A DNA stretch of 64,000 nucleotides from Geomonas paludis (GCF_014193585.1 NZ_BLXY01000002.1:310001-374000), one strand, 5' to 3'. Counted from the first letter of the stretch, positions 19,056 through 27,895 are shown. Made by a program: numbers and translations. The notes: a model not told the origin generated them from the sequence alone.

Positions 19056-19960
19056 TAGAAGTACCCTTCCTGTTTCTTCTTCTCCATCGAACCGGCCTGG
19101 TCGTGGTCGATCAGGCGCCCCTGGCGCTCGGAGGTGCGGGTGAGCAGCATTTCCTGGATGATCTCGGGGAGCGTGTCGGCCTCGGACTCGACCGCACCGG
19201 TGAGCGGATAGCAGCCCAGGGTGCGGAAGCGGACCGACTTGTACTCGACCTTCTCGCCCGGCTTCAGTTCCAGCCGGTCGTCGTCGACCATGATCAGCAT
19301 GCCGTCGCGCTCGACCACGGGGCGCACCGCCGCGTAGTAAAGGGGCACGATGGGGATCTCTTCCAGGTGGATGTACTGCCAGATGTCCAGTTCGGTCCAG
19401 TTGGAGAGCGGGAAGACGCGGATGCTCTCGCCCGGCTTGATGCGGGTGTTGTACAGGCTCCAGAGCTCGGGGCGCTGGTTCTTCGGGTCCCAGCGGTGGT
19501 TGGCGCTACGGAAGGAGAAGATGCGCTCCTTGGCGCGGGATTTCTCCTCGTCGCGGCGCGCGCCGCCGAAGGCCGCATCGAACTTGTACTTGTCCAGCGC
19601 CTGCTTGAGTCCCTCGGTCTTCATGACGTCGGTGTAGAGCGCCGAGCCGTGGGTAAAGGGAGAGACTCCCTTTTTCACCCCGTCCTCGTTGACGTGCACC
19701 AGCAGCTCCATGCCGGACTCCTTGGCCATGCGGCCGCGGAACTCGATCATGTCGCGGAACTTCCAGGTGGTGTCCACGTGCAACAGCGGAAACGGCGGCG
19801 GGGCCGGGTAGAAGGCCTTGCGGGCCAGGTGCAGCATGACGGCGGAGTCCTTGCCGATGGAATAGAGCATCACCGGGTTGTCGAACTCGGCCACCACCTC
19901 GCGGATGATGTGGATGCTTTCGGCTTCGAGTTGCTGCAGATGGGTCAGATTTTTCTTCAT
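19055..19960 (-). CDS. cysD: Sulfate adenylyltransferase subunit 2
   Basis: This is the catalytic subunit that transfers AMP from ATP to sulfate, acting as a heterodimer with CysN. The 301-residue sequence has the ATP-pyrophosphatase PP-loop [18 protein letters not shown] at 33-50 and typical family segments ([50 protein letters not shown]). The length is usual for CysD. It lies 70 bp after cysH and overlaps cysN by one base. Confidence 0.96.
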   Translation of the reverse strand: MKKNLTHLQQLEAESIHIIREVVAEFDNPVMLYSIGKDSAVMLHLARKAFYPAPPPFPLLHVDTTWKFRDMIEFRGRMAKESGMELLVHVNEDGVKKGVSPFTHGSALYTDVMKTEGLKQALDKYKFDAAFGGARRDEEKSRAKERIFSFRSANHRWDPKNQRPELWSLYNTRIKPGESIRVFPLSNWTELDIWQYIHLEEIPIVPLYYAAVRPVVERDGMLIMVDDDRLELKPGEKVEYKSVRFRTLGCYPLTGAVESEADTLPEIIQEMLLTRTSERQGRLIDHDQAGSMEKKKQEGYF

Positions 19961-20030
19961 GGCATTATCCCGTATCGATCTTCGTGTGCCGGAGCCGTAG
20001 CAGCGCCGGGCGCATGTTCCCCTACCCTGT

Positions 20031-20723
20031 TTATCGGCGGTGCAGCCCGCATTCCTTATGCTCAGGGTTCTCCCACCACCACCGTCCGGCGCGGGCGTCT
20101 TCGCCCGGCTGGACCGCGCGGGTACAAGGGGCGCAGCCGATGGAGCGATACCCCTGCTTCAGGAGGCGGTTCTGCGGCAGGCGGCGCTCCTGGACGAAGT
20201 CCATAAGCTGCGCCTCGCTCCAGTCCAGCAGCGGGTTGAGTTTGAGGATGCCGCCGTTCAACTGGTCCAGCTCGATGGCCTTCAGGTCGGTGCGGGTGAC
20301 GTTGTGTTCGCGGCGCATGCCGGTGATCCAGCCGGCGAGCCCTTGCAGCGCGCGCCCCAGCGGTTCCACCTTGCGGATGTGGCAGCACTCGTGGCGGTTC
20401 TCCAGCGATTCCCTGAAGGAGAAGAGCCCCTTCTCGCGCTCCAGCTTCTCGACGGCCTCGTGCTTCGGGAAGTACCAGTCGATCTGGATGCGGTAGCGTT
20501 CGGTGAGGGCGTCGGCCACCTCGTAGGTTTCCTCGTTGAGCCTGCCGGTATCGAGCGCGAAGACGCCGATCTCCAGACCGGCCTCCTGGGCAAGCTCGAT
20601 GATGGCGACGTCCTCCAGCGAGAACGAGCAGGCCAGTTTCACCGGCCCTTGGGCTGCTTCAAGGCCGAGACGAAGGATCTCCTGGGCGGTTGCGTTGGCG
20701 GGGACTTCAGGCACAGCGTTCAT
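20031..20723 (-). CDS. cysH: Assimilatory adenylylsulfate reductase, 4Fe-4S type
   Basis: The enzyme reduces APS to sulfite with thioredoxin-type electrons. Its 230 residues contain the PP-loop-like SFSLEDV at 33-39 and the Cys pairs that bind a 4Fe-4S cluster in APS-using enzymes: CC at 113-114 and CAPC at 197-200. The catalytic cysteine is in KECGLH (C225). The cluster cysteines mark it as an APS rather than PAPS reductase, which fits the absence of APS kinase in the operon. It is the first gene of the cysHDN operon, with a good promoter about 75 bp upstream. Confidence 0.94.
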   Translation of the reverse strand: MNAVPEVPANATAQEILRLGLEAAQGPVKLACSFSLEDVAIIELAQEAGLEIGVFALDTGRLNEETYEVADALTERYRIQIDWYFPKHEAVEKLEREKGLFSFRESLENRHECCHIRKVEPLGRALQGLAGWITGMRREHNVTRTDLKAIELDQLNGGILKLNPLLDWSEAQLMDFVQERRLPQNRLLKQGYRSIGCAPCTRAVQPGEDARAGRWWWENPEHKECGLHRR

Positions 20724-21071
20724 GGGTGCGTCCTTTCAAGATACGGTTCGATTGCGCGATCGAAGTGATAAAACCCCAGATCCGAGCTTGTGTGACGTTG
20801 TAGCTTATTCAACCAAAGCAGTCAAGAAAATTTATCTTAATTGCACAGCTAACAGCTAGGTTTTTGTATTACCTTGTTTCCGCCACTGGCAACCGGACAA
20901 CACATGGCACTGTAACAGGCTGATTATGCGCAAAGATTTAAGGCACCGCGCTATCAGCCGCGGTGCCGTTCTGGAGCAAGCAATGGTGGGATAGTGAACC
21001 GTGGGGAGCAGTGACAGAAGAAGATACTACAGCTATGTCAGTGGGAAATGGTGATGACTCCCCGGACAGCT
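20724..21071. other. Intergenic gap cysH / MATE gene
   Basis: No gene is seen in this 348-bp stretch. It carries the cysH promoter near its left end and, near its right end, a 9-bp hairpin at 20942-20967 (GGCACCGCG / CGCGGTGCC) just past the MATE stop codon. The hairpin lacks a clear T-run, so it is only a possible terminator for the MATE gene. Confidence 0.5.
20797..20825 (-). promoter_or_regulatory. Sigma-70 promoter of cysHDN
   Basis: On the minus strand TTGACT (-35) and TACAAC (-10) are separated by exactly 17 bp. The predicted start gives a leader of about 65 nt before the cysH ATG. No recognisable riboswitch was found in that leader. Confidence 0.6.
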
Positions 21072-22409
21072 TCAGTGCGAGTCGTGCAGCACCCGGATCG
21101 CTCTCCAGGCGCCGGAGCGAAAACGCAGCGACCAGATTACGGCGGTAAAGAGGACGAAGCAGGTACCGAGAGTCCACTCGGCGATCAGGCCGGGCATGAA
21201 GCTGTCGATGAGCCACAAAAGCAGCAGGAATCCGGCGGAGGAGTACACGAAGGTGCGGGCGACCCAGTTGGTGTCGCCGGCTGAGGAGAGCACGCAGCCG
21301 GTCATCACGTTGGCGGCGTCGAACAGGCAGTAAAAGGCGACGAACTTCATGATCAGCGTCCCGGTCTCGACGATACGGGCACTCTCGGGGCCGTGACCGG
21401 CGAACACGGAGATGAGCGGGGCCGAGCAGGTGGCGAACAGCACGGCCATGATCAGCATCCAGACCTCGCATACCAGCAGCGACTGGGAGGCGATGGCCGG
21501 AACCTCGTCATCCTCCCCTGCCCCGCGGGCGTGTCCCACCAGGATGCCTGCCGCCTGGCCGAGGCCGAGCGCGGGAAAGAAGGCCATGCCGTTGATCCGG
21601 AAAGCGATGCTGGAGGCGGCCAGTTCCACCGTCCCCAGCCGTCCCAGCACCACCAGGAAAAGGGTCCAGGCGAGCAGTTCGCCGCTGATGCGCAGCCCCA
21701 TGGGCATGGCGAGTTTCAGGAAGCGGCCGAGCTCGACCCGGTCCAGGCGCCTGGCGCTACGGTCGGAGCAGCCGCGGCCGACGACGAAGATGGCGGCGTA
21801 GAGGATGGCGGCCACCGCCTGGGCGGAGACGGTGGCAAGCGCGGCGCCGGTGATGCCCAGGCGCGGGAAGCCCCAGACGCCCAGCACCAGACCCCAGGCC
21901 AGGAGGGCATTGATCACGAAGGAGAAAAAGGTGACCGCGGTGACGATGGCCGGGCGCCCGATGCCGGAGAGCCAGCCGGCCAGTGCGGAACCGAGCACCG
22001 GGAAAAGCGAGCCCGCCATGCAGATGGTGAAGTAGCTGATCTCGTCGGCGGCGACGTCGGGCGTGTGCCCCGCCAACAGGAAGAGTTGGCCGATGGGCCA
22101 GGCGACGGCCAGGGCGAGGATGCCGGAGGCGAGCGAGGTATGGATGCCGAGCCAGGCCGATTTGCGCACGCCGGCGGCGTCGCCGCGGCCGTGGTTGTGG
22201 GCCACGAAGGTGCCGGCGTACCCGGCCGTGCCGAAGAGAAAGCCCTGGAACAGGATCACCGCCAGCCCGGCGGGGCCGATGGCCGCCACCGCGGCGCTGG
22301 AATGCCGGGACAGGACGATGGCGTCCACGATCTGCATCAGGGTGATGGCCGAGGTGGAAAGTATCATGGGGCCTGCCAGTTTCAGCAGGCGCGGAACGTG
22401 GTTGGTCAC
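21072..22409 (-). CDS. MATE-family multidrug/cation exporter
   Basis: A 445-residue inner-membrane protein with about twelve hydrophobic segments in two similar halves, as in MATE (NorM/DinF) antiporters that export organic cations using Na+ or H+ gradients. The start (LLKLAGPMILSTSAITLMQIVDAIVLSRH) and the second half (FLKLAMPMGLRISGELLAW) show the family's repeated N-terminal helix pattern. The substrate cannot be told. It stands alone between the cys operon and the divergent rhodanese gene. Confidence 0.9.
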   Translation of the reverse strand: MTNHVPRLLKLAGPMILSTSAITLMQIVDAIVLSRHSSAAVAAIGPAGLAVILFQGFLFGTAGYAGTFVAHNHGRGDAAGVRKSAWLGIHTSLASGILALAVAWPIGQLFLLAGHTPDVAADEISYFTICMAGSLFPVLGSALAGWLSGIGRPAIVTAVTFFSFVINALLAWGLVLGVWGFPRLGITGAALATVSAQAVAAILYAAIFVVGRGCSDRSARRLDRVELGRFLKLAMPMGLRISGELLAWTLFLVVLGRLGTVELAASSIAFRINGMAFFPALGLGQAAGILVGHARGAGEDDEVPAIASQSLLVCEVWMLIMAVLFATCSAPLISVFAGHGPESARIVETGTLIMKFVAFYCLFDAANVMTGCVLSSAGDTNWVARTFVYSSAGFLLLLWLIDSFMPGLIAEWTLGTCFVLFTAVIWSLRFRSGAWRAIRVLHDSH

Positions 22410-22766
22410 TGGACGGGGCTACCTTTCAGAGTCGGAATCGCAGCATGTGGCTCGTCCACACATTCTCCGGCGGGAGCCGGTCAGATCCGCAAAGATAACG
22501 CCAACAGCCTGAGAAAACAAGGAGGGAAAACGAGATGACGATGCCGGGAGGTATTGCATCAAAGCTTTCTTGCACGGGGAGGAAGATCTGAAAACAGTCA
22601 AAGCGGAAGGGAGGAATTATCCCGTACGGATGATTCCTCTTCATTTTGCATGATAGCGTGGCATCAATGCAAAAAAACTGCTATAACAAGTCCATTGTTG
22701 ACCGATATGTGTGCTTATATCCTGCTACTAACTTCCATCCTATACCACTCCCAAAGGAGGAAACGT
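22410..22766. other. Divergent intergenic region MATE / selenoprotein gene
   Basis: This 357-bp stretch holds no convincing gene. Its main feature is a 12-bp hairpin at 22611-22639 followed on the plus strand by TTCATTTTG (listed separately). Possible -10 hexamers for the rhodanese gene (for example TATAAC near 22681) lack a good -35, so no promoter is called. Confidence 0.4.
22611..22639 (+). other. Strong hairpin in leader region
   Basis: GAGGAATTATCC pairs with GGATGATTCCTC (one G-T pair) around a 5-nt loop and is followed by the T-rich TTCATTTTG. No plus-strand gene ends just before it, so it may be an attenuator in the leader of the rhodanese gene or a terminator for an unrecognised transcript. 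Confidence 0.45.
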
Positions 22767-24158
22767 ATGTCCGTACCAAGAATGAGCTGTTCGCTGACTG
22801 CTCTGTCTGTCATAGCCTTGTTGACAGCGCATGGCGTACTGGCAGGCGAGACCGCACCGGCCAAGGCGAAGGTAAAAGAGGTGAAATCGTGCGCGGTCTG
22901 TCACAAACCTGCCGAAGGACAACTGCGCGGCTTCTTCGACAACGTGGCCATGAAGTCGCAGACCATCCAGCTAAAGTTCGACGACGGTGCCGAGGTAGTG
23001 GCCTTCGACAAGGACACACTCAATGTCGTCAACGCAGCCGTGCCGGGGAACCTGGAGAAGTCGCTTCGGGCCATCAAAAAGGGCCACGAGGTGCGGGTGG
23101 CGTACGTGGCAGGGAGCAACGGCATCAAGAAAATCAGCGAGATCTCCATCAAGCCGGCCATGAAGGTGCCCGCCGAAAAACAGCTGAAGGTCGAGCAGGT
23201 GGAAAAGCTCATCGCCGGGAAGGAGAAGTACACCCTGGTGGACGCGCGGCCGACTCCCAAGTTCCAGGAGGGATCCATACCGACGGCCATCAACATCCCC
23301 TACCCCGCCTTCCAGAAGAACCTGGACAAACTCCCCAAGGACAAGGGGGAACTGCTGGTCTACTTCTGTGCCGGCGTCACGTGAGCGCTCAGCCCCTCTT
23401 CCGCCCGTGAGGCGGAAAAGCTCGGTTACACCAACGTAAAGATCTTCCACGATGGCATCCCGGAATGGAACAGCCGCAACTTCACGGTGCTGAAGGCGAA
23501 CGCGTTGAAGGAAGCCTGGCTGGACAAGGACCTCTCTTTCGTGCTCCTCGATGTGCGCCCCGAAGGCGAGGCGCGCCAAGGCTTCATCAAAGGTGCCGCC
23601 AACGTGCCCGAGCAGGCGCTCGACCAGACCTTGGCGACCTTTCCCAGCAAGGAACTGAAACCTCCCATCGTGATCTACGATGCCAAGGGTGACGGCAGCG
23701 CCGAACGGGTTGCCATGAAACTGCTCAGGGCAGGATACCCCGGTCCGCGCGTCCTCTCCGGCGGCTACGCCGCCTGGCAGGGCGCAGGGTACGCGGTGGC
23801 CACAGGCACACCGGCAGATCACGTAAGCTACGTCCCCAAACCCAAACCAGGCACCATCGCCGTCGCTGATTTCCGCACCTTTGCCGCGGGCATCCCTTCC
23901 GGGGTGGCGGTCGTCGACGTTCGCGGCAGCGATGAAGTGGAAAAAAACGGCCTGATCAAGGGAGCCGCCAACGTCCCGGCCGACGAGATCGCGGACCGCC
24001 TGGCAGAGATACCGCGGGACAAGAAGGTCGTGCTGCACTGCTCCACCGGTGCCAGGGCGGAAATGGCGTACACCATCCTGAAGGAGAAGGGATACCAGGT
24101 CCAGTACCTGGACGCCACCATAACCACCAGCAAGGACGGCAGTTTCACAATCAAGTAG
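22767..24158 (+). CDS. Secreted triple-rhodanese selenoprotein (in-frame TGA read as selenocysteine)
   Basis: The ATG follows AAAGGAGGAAACGT. One frame of 464 codons is interrupted only by TGA at 23382-23384, residue 206; the sequence on both sides is one continuous rhodanese domain. The protein has a signal peptide ending VLA at 26, a CAVCH motif at 42-46 (possible haem c or redox site) and three rhodanese modules. Module 1 (about 145-240) has the active loop CAGVTU then ALSPSSA, with C201 and Sec206; from memory, related rhodaneses carry Cys at the second position. Module 2 (about 245-345) has no catalytic Cys (VIYDAKGDG). Module 3 has HCSTGARA with C425. A SECIS-like hairpin follows the TGA. 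Rhodaneses move sulfur or selenium; a periplasmic role next to a multihaem cytochrome is inferred. Automated annotation would break this gene into two pieces. Confidence 0.85.
23382..23417 (+). promoter_or_regulatory. Recoding site: UGA plus bacterial SECIS-like hairpin
   Basis: After the TGA, TTCCGCC (23399-23405) pairs perfectly with GGCGGAA (23411-23417) around the loop CGTGA. The apical loop begins about 22 nt after the TGA and has G as its second base. Both fit what is known of bacterial SECIS elements, which lie inside the coding region just 3' of the UGA and need a G in the first loop positions. This is what SelB would bind to insert selenocysteine. Confidence 0.75.
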
Positions 24159-24179
24159 CAGGTCACGGCAGGAGAATTG

Positions 24180-24219
24180 GTACGCCCCGGGCAGGGTTAC
24201 TGCCCGGGGCGTACTTTTT
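24180..24219 (+). terminator. Rho-independent terminator after the selenoprotein gene
   Basis: A perfect 15-bp stem, GTACGCCCCGGGCAG with CTGCCCGGGGCGTAC, has a 5-nt loop and is followed by TTTTT. It separates the rhodanese gene from the cytochrome gene, so the latter may need its own promoter or depend on read-through. Confidence 0.93.
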
Positions 24220-24302
24220 CGAGATTCCCGCATTGTCACAGGGGAAATCAGGAGTACCCTTTTCAGGGTCTGCTACAAAAATCTCTGACTGGAGTACGAG
24301 AT

Positions 24303-26171
24303 ATGAAAGCAATAATCCTCCTGGTTGCCTATCTCATCCTGACGAACCCAGGCTTCGCGGCCGATACCAAGTCTCAGTGTGTCATCTGTCACAGTGACAA
24401 AGCCATGATGAAGAAACTGGGGGCTGAATCACTGTATCTGGACCCGGCCCAGGTAGACCGGGAGGTCAGGATGCCGGGTGCCACCTGCGTCGACTGCCAC
24501 CTGGGTGATGGCGGGAAGGCCGACAAGGAGGGAGCACACCAGGGGATGGTGCGGCCTTTCCTGGTGGGGGTGGGCCCGAAGCTGAAGGGACAGGCACTGT
24601 CCCGCGAAGCCGCCGGGGCCTTGAAGGCGCTGATGCCGCGGGCCAATGACATGGAGAGCATGATACCCGAAGGGGATGCGGCTAAATTCGCCGCCGCCGG
24701 GATCAAGACGGTCGCCAACATCCACTGGCAGGACCGTGACCCGAACAGCTTCGCCTTCTCACCGGCGGTGGCGGAGAAAACCTGCGGCAGGTGCCACGCC
24801 CAGGAGGTGAAGGACTACAGCAGCTCCGAGATGGGGCGCCTGAAGCACCAGAGATCGTACCGCAGTTGGTCGGAGCAGCTCCCGGGACCCCAGAACTGCG
24901 GCATGTGGTTCGGCCAGAACTACGACAACCTGAAAGGGCAGACCGCCGTGCCGTACAGCGAGGCGCAGAACGCGGCGTCGGACCGCAGCTGCAACATGTG
25001 CCATCCCGGCTGTAACGACTGCCATTTCAAACCGCACGCGGGCAAGGGAAGCCACAGTTTCGGCCTCCCCGATACGGCCAGCTGCTACGGCGGCGGACGG
25101 GGGAGCATCTGCCATGCCGGTCCCATGGACCGCAGACGCGGCGCCGGTTTCTTCCGCGGCGACTACTCGTTCCCGCCCAACCTGCCCCAGGACACCCATT
25201 TCAAGGCCGGGCTGCAGTGTACCGACTGCCACAAGCCGGTGAACCACAAGTTCGGCCATCTCGGATCCGACAAGGCGCGCGCCTCGTGCGGCAACTGCCA
25301 CGCCGACATCGTCCAGGCGCTGGCCAGTTCGGTCCATGGCAAGGTCGACTGCGCGGCCTGCCACGTCACCCTGGTGGGCGCCTACCAATACACCTTCTGG
25401 GGACCCGGCATGACCTTCGGCGTGGAGACGCCCTACGGCAAGCACAAGGAGTACTACGGCACCCGCGACCTGCCCACCATCATCAGGAACGCGGACGGCC
25501 GCTGGATCGGCGTGAAGCCCTACCCGATGGCTGTGATGAACCAGACCCGGGAGCTGGCGCCGACCGGGCTTTTGTTCCGGGCCATCCCGAAAAGGGAGAT
25601 TCCCGGGAACCCCGCCATCGGCGAGCCGGCGCTCTTCGAGGCGGTACGCGGCGTCCGCGACGTCAACGACGCCTACATCGGGGTCGGCACCCGCAGCGAC
25701 CTGCCCTCGGGGAACAAGGCCATACTTTGGGTGCAGATGGACAAGATGAGCCACGCCATCGGCAAACCGCGCGGCTGCAGGACCTGCCATGACTCCTACG
25801 CGCAGGTGGGGAAATCGCAGTGGAGCTATTTTGAAAAATCTGACGTAAAGAAGGCGTTCAAGGGGAGCTATACGGTGGTGGCGGACCGGGACGGCATGCG
25901 CTTCACCGATCAGGTGTGGGAGAAGCCGGAAATGGCGGGCACCCGCAAGGTGGAGGACATCGCGCCCTTTACCCTGCTGCCGTCAACCGCCTGGGACGTC
26001 AAAGGGATCGATTTCTCGCTTCCCTACGACCAGCAGAAGACCGATGCCGCCCGCAGGGAGCTGGATGCCTTCCTGGCTGGTTATATAGCCGCTGGTGCGG
26101 AGGCGAAGAAAATCAGGAGCATAGCCTACCACAACCTGGCGCTGGCAAAAGCGATGCTGAAGCAGCGCTAG
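24303..26171 (+). CDS. Multihaem c-type cytochrome, nine CXXCH plus one CX8CH
   Basis: The ATG chosen has GGAG 10 bp upstream and gives a signal peptide ending FAA at about residue 20; an open frame further upstream overlaps the preceding terminator. The mature protein of about 600 residues has nine CXXCH haem-binding motifs: CVICH, CVDCH, CGRCH, CNMCH, CNDCH, CTDCH, CGNCH, CAACH and CRTCH. Two of them nearly touch (CNMCHPGCNDCH). A tenth candidate, CYGGGRGSICH, has eight residues between the cysteines. The C-terminal third (after about residue 500) has no haem motif. It is exported, probably periplasmic or outer-surface, and likely carries electrons. The exact family is not recognised, and an enzymatic role cannot be excluded. 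Confidence 0.9.
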   Translation: MKAIILLVAYLILTNPGFAADTKSQCVICHSDKAMMKKLGAESLYLDPAQVDREVRMPGATCVDCHLGDGGKADKEGAHQGMVRPFLVGVGPKLKGQALSREAAGALKALMPRANDMESMIPEGDAAKFAAAGIKTVANIHWQDRDPNSFAFSPAVAEKTCGRCHAQEVKDYSSSEMGRLKHQRSYRSWSEQLPGPQNCGMWFGQNYDNLKGQTAVPYSEAQNAASDRSCNMCHPGCNDCHFKPHAGKGSHSFGLPDTASCYGGGRGSICHAGPMDRRRGAGFFRGDYSFPPNLPQDTHFKAGLQCTDCHKPVNHKFGHLGSDKARASCGNCHADIVQALASSVHGKVDCAACHVTLVGAYQYTFWGPGMTFGVETPYGKHKEYYGTRDLPTIIRNADGRWIGVKPYPMAVMNQTRELAPTGLLFRAIPKREIPGNPAIGEPALFEAVRGVRDVNDAYIGVGTRSDLPSGNKAILWVQMDKMSHAIGKPRGCRTCHDSYAQVGKSQWSYFEKSDVKKAFKGSYTVVADRDGMRFTDQVWEKPEMAGTRKVEDIAPFTLLPSTAWDVKGIDFSLPYDQQKTDAARRELDAFLAGYIAAGAEAKKIRSIAYHNLALAKAMLKQR

Positions 26172-26192
26172 CCGCCGGGCGGGCAAAGAAGA

Positions 26193-26222
26193 AGGGCGCG
26201 CTTCGTGTGAAGCGTGCCCTTT
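26193..26222 (+). terminator. Terminator-like hairpin after cytochrome gene
   Basis: AAGGGCGCGCTTC pairs with GAAGCGTGCCCTT (one G-T) around GTGT, 21 bp after the cytochrome stop. The following bases are CCTCG, so the T-run is weak. Confidence 0.65.
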
Positions 26223-26250
26223 CCTCGCTACCGGCCATCGGTCCGGCCCA

Positions 26251-26280
26251 AGGGACTGGCTCCGTCAGGTGCCTGTCCCT
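26251..26280. repeat. Dispersed 30-bp palindrome, copy 1
   Basis: Arms AGGGACTGGC and GCCTGTCCCT flank the core TCCGTCAGGT. The same element occurs at 38912, 38978 and 63426, always between genes. It looks like a REP-type intergenic palindrome. Confidence 0.7.
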
Positions 26281-26303
26281 CTAGCCACCAGAGAGAAGCC
26301 GGT

Positions 26304-26609
26304 TTAGTGCCTGTTCAGCACGCGCAGCGTCTCGTTGGCTTCCTGGAGCTTCTTCTTGAGAATCTTCAACTCCTCGACGGTGTAGGTGCTGGCACCCTTC
26401 TCGTTGATGGCTACCTGCAGCTTTTTGATCCTGTCCTGAATGCTGTCGACCTGGTTGTTGCAGTCCTTGATGAGCATGGCGCACTCTTTCTCACACTGCG
26501 CGTCACCGGCTTTGTGCATGGAGCCGTGGTTGGCGGCTTCGTCAGCCAGGACCGGGGTTGCTGCTGCGAAAAGCGATACTGCCATAAGGACCAAGAGTTT
26601 CTGTTTCAT
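26304..26609 (-). CDS. Small secreted coiled-coil protein, unknown function
   Basis: A 101-residue protein that I do not recognise. It has a signal peptide (MKQKLLVLMAVSLFAAATPVLA), then a short Cys-containing segment (CEKECAMLIKDC) and a charged helical stretch (about 55-95) with heptad-like Leu and Ile spacing, so it is likely a small periplasmic coiled coil. The RBS AAAGGAGGAAGTAACT is strong. A near-consensus sigma-54 promoter lies about 65-80 bp upstream, so expression probably depends on an enhancer-binding activator. It is transcribed alone. Confidence 0.75.
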   Translation of the reverse strand: MKQKLLVLMAVSLFAAATPVLADEAANHGSMHKAGDAQCEKECAMLIKDCNNQVDSIQDRIKKLQVAINEKGASTYTVEELKILKKKLQEANETLRVLNRH

Positions 26610-26673
26610 AGTTACTTCCTCCTTTAGTAGGTGGTCATGCTAAGCGCTTCATTGCGCTTGCTGACCTACATAG

Positions 26674-26689
26674 AGCATCGGCCGTGCCA
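26674..26689 (-). promoter_or_regulatory. Sigma-54 (-24/-12) promoter
   Basis: The minus strand reads TGGCACGGCCGATGCT, against the consensus TGGCACG-N4-TTGCW. The invariant GG and GC are 10 bp apart. It faces the small coiled-coil gene and predicts a leader of about 50 nt. Confidence 0.75.
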
Positions 26690-26872
26690 ACTCCATAACT
26701 GGTTGTAAATACACAAATATTCACAACCAACAACATTAAAGCTAGAGAATATTCGACAACACTCGTGGCATATTCGGCAGGAAGCAAGGAGCAAAGGACG
26801 GCGGAATATTTCCAAGAAGCGCGCGCCGGCAAACTGTGTCTGACCAACCGTTTGCAACTGGCATGAACAAAA

Positions 26873-26903
26873 GCGCCCCCTGCGGTGATACCGCAGGGGG
26901 CGC
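26873..26903 (-). terminator. Terminator of the TAXI-hydrolase-mlaA operon
   Basis: GCGCCCCCTGCGG pairs with CCGCAGGGGGCGC around TGATA. On the minus strand it runs into TTTTGTTC, 23 bp after the last stop codon of the operon. Confidence 0.9.
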
Positions 26904-26926
26904 AGTTTGCCGAAGTTTTTTATCGG

Positions 26927-27880
26927 TCAGGCCGGAATGCTGACCAGCGAGACCACCAGTTTCCTCCCCTCCGCATCACAAAGGACGTCCAGGCTCACCT
27001 CGCGGGCATCGACACCGGCCTCCCTGCGTTTGATCCCCATCCGGTCGACCACGAGCGTCTCCTTGCCCAGCCACAGGTGCTCCTCGGCCCGCCCCAGCAC
27101 GTCGGCAACCACACCGAGATAGACGTCCAGCATCTTGTCGTCCTTCCCCATCGCCAGCAGTTGCGCCTCGATGTCCGCCAGCCTTTGCTCCAGTCCGGCA
27201 ACGTCGGTCTCTCGGCCGGAACGGGGGTCGAAACCAAAGCCGCCGCGCTGCAGCAGGGAGAGCTTCGAACTCAGCAGGATCCGGTGCTTTTCCAGGTTCC
27301 CCCTTCTCGTCTTCAGCTCCGTGATCCTTCCTAAGGCGATACGCAGCAGGTGGTCGTAGGCCCGGCGCTTCAACTGGTAACGGGTTTCCTCCTCGTTGCC
27401 GTTCAGGTCCATGAGACGGTGCGCCTCGAAGCTCACCGACACCTGCGGCACGTCGCGCAGCACCACGTCGCCTGACAGCGATGCCCCAAGCGTCATCCGC
27501 TCCCGTTTTTCCATGAGCAGAAGAGCGGTGGCACCGTGCTGATGATTTCCGCGCTTGCCGCGCAACTGCACCAGGTTGGGCTCGTGCTTGAGAAAATCGC
27601 CCATCTCGGAGGCGGTAAGGAAATAGGTGCGCAGGTTGGGATTACTGTCGTAGCTTTGCGGGTCGAGGGGGAGGACCGGCCCGGTGCCGTCCACCAAGGC
27701 CACCACGTGGTCGATGGCGTGAATGACGGCGGGGCGGAGCTTTTTCTTGTAGCCGAAGACGGCACGGATCCAGGGATCTGTGCCGTCCACTGCGCGTTCG
27801 ATGGCCTTGTTGACCAGGGAATCGGGCACGGCACCTGACTTGGTGCCGCGCCGGAAGATGGAGTGTAAAAACCTCAGCAA
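26927..27880 (-). CDS. Conserved-looking protein of unknown function
   Basis: A 317-residue soluble protein with no signal peptide and no family I recognise. It starts at TTG behind a good RBS (GGAGGCGGCAG). The first half has mixed alpha/beta character (AIDHVVALVDGTGPVLPLD). The middle (about 165-260) is rich in Leu, Arg and Glu with coiled-coil character (ITELKTRRGNLEKHRILLSS; LEQRLADIEAQLLAM). The C-terminus is beta-rich (KETLVVDRMGIKRRE). It is the last gene of the operon with mlaA, 15 bp behind it, so a role linked to envelope lipids is possible but unproven. Confidence 0.75.
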   Translation of the reverse strand: MLRFLHSIFRRGTKSGAVPDSLVNKAIERAVDGTDPWIRAVFGYKKKLRPAVIHAIDHVVALVDGTGPVLPLDPQSYDSNPNLRTYFLTASEMGDFLKHEPNLVQLRGKRGNHQHGATALLLMEKRERMTLGASLSGDVVLRDVPQVSVSFEAHRLMDLNGNEEETRYQLKRRAYDHLLRIALGRITELKTRRGNLEKHRILLSSKLSLLQRGGFGFDPRSGRETDVAGLEQRLADIEAQLLAMGKDDKMLDVYLGVVADVLGRAEEHLWLGKETLVVDRMGIKRREAGVDAREVSLDVLCDAEGRKLVVSLVSIPA

Positions 27881-27895
27881 CTGCCGCCTCCGGAT

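Larger units (their letters stand above)
26610..26926. other. Intergenic gap with sigma-54 promoter and terminator
   Basis: No gene is seen in this 317-bp gap. Besides the sigma-54 promoter and the operon terminator (both listed), it has an AT-rich core with several AATATTC-like words around 26730-26815, whose meaning is unclear. Confidence 0.5.

Noticed and set aside
20878-20911. Sigma-54-like TGGCACTGTAACAGGC on the plus strand upstream of no gene
   Set aside because: The -12 element is off by one base and nothing on the plus strand lies downstream within a sensible distance.
23382-23384. The TGA as a nonsense mutation splitting a rhodanese pseudogene
   Set aside because: The frame, domain and GC codon pattern continue unbroken on both sides, the position is a known Cys/Sec site, and a SECIS-like hairpin follows.
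26730-26815. Repeated AATATTC words, also near 39828 and 39848
   Set aside because: The word is short, self-complementary and expected in AT-rich gaps; there is no consistent spacing or flanking sequence.
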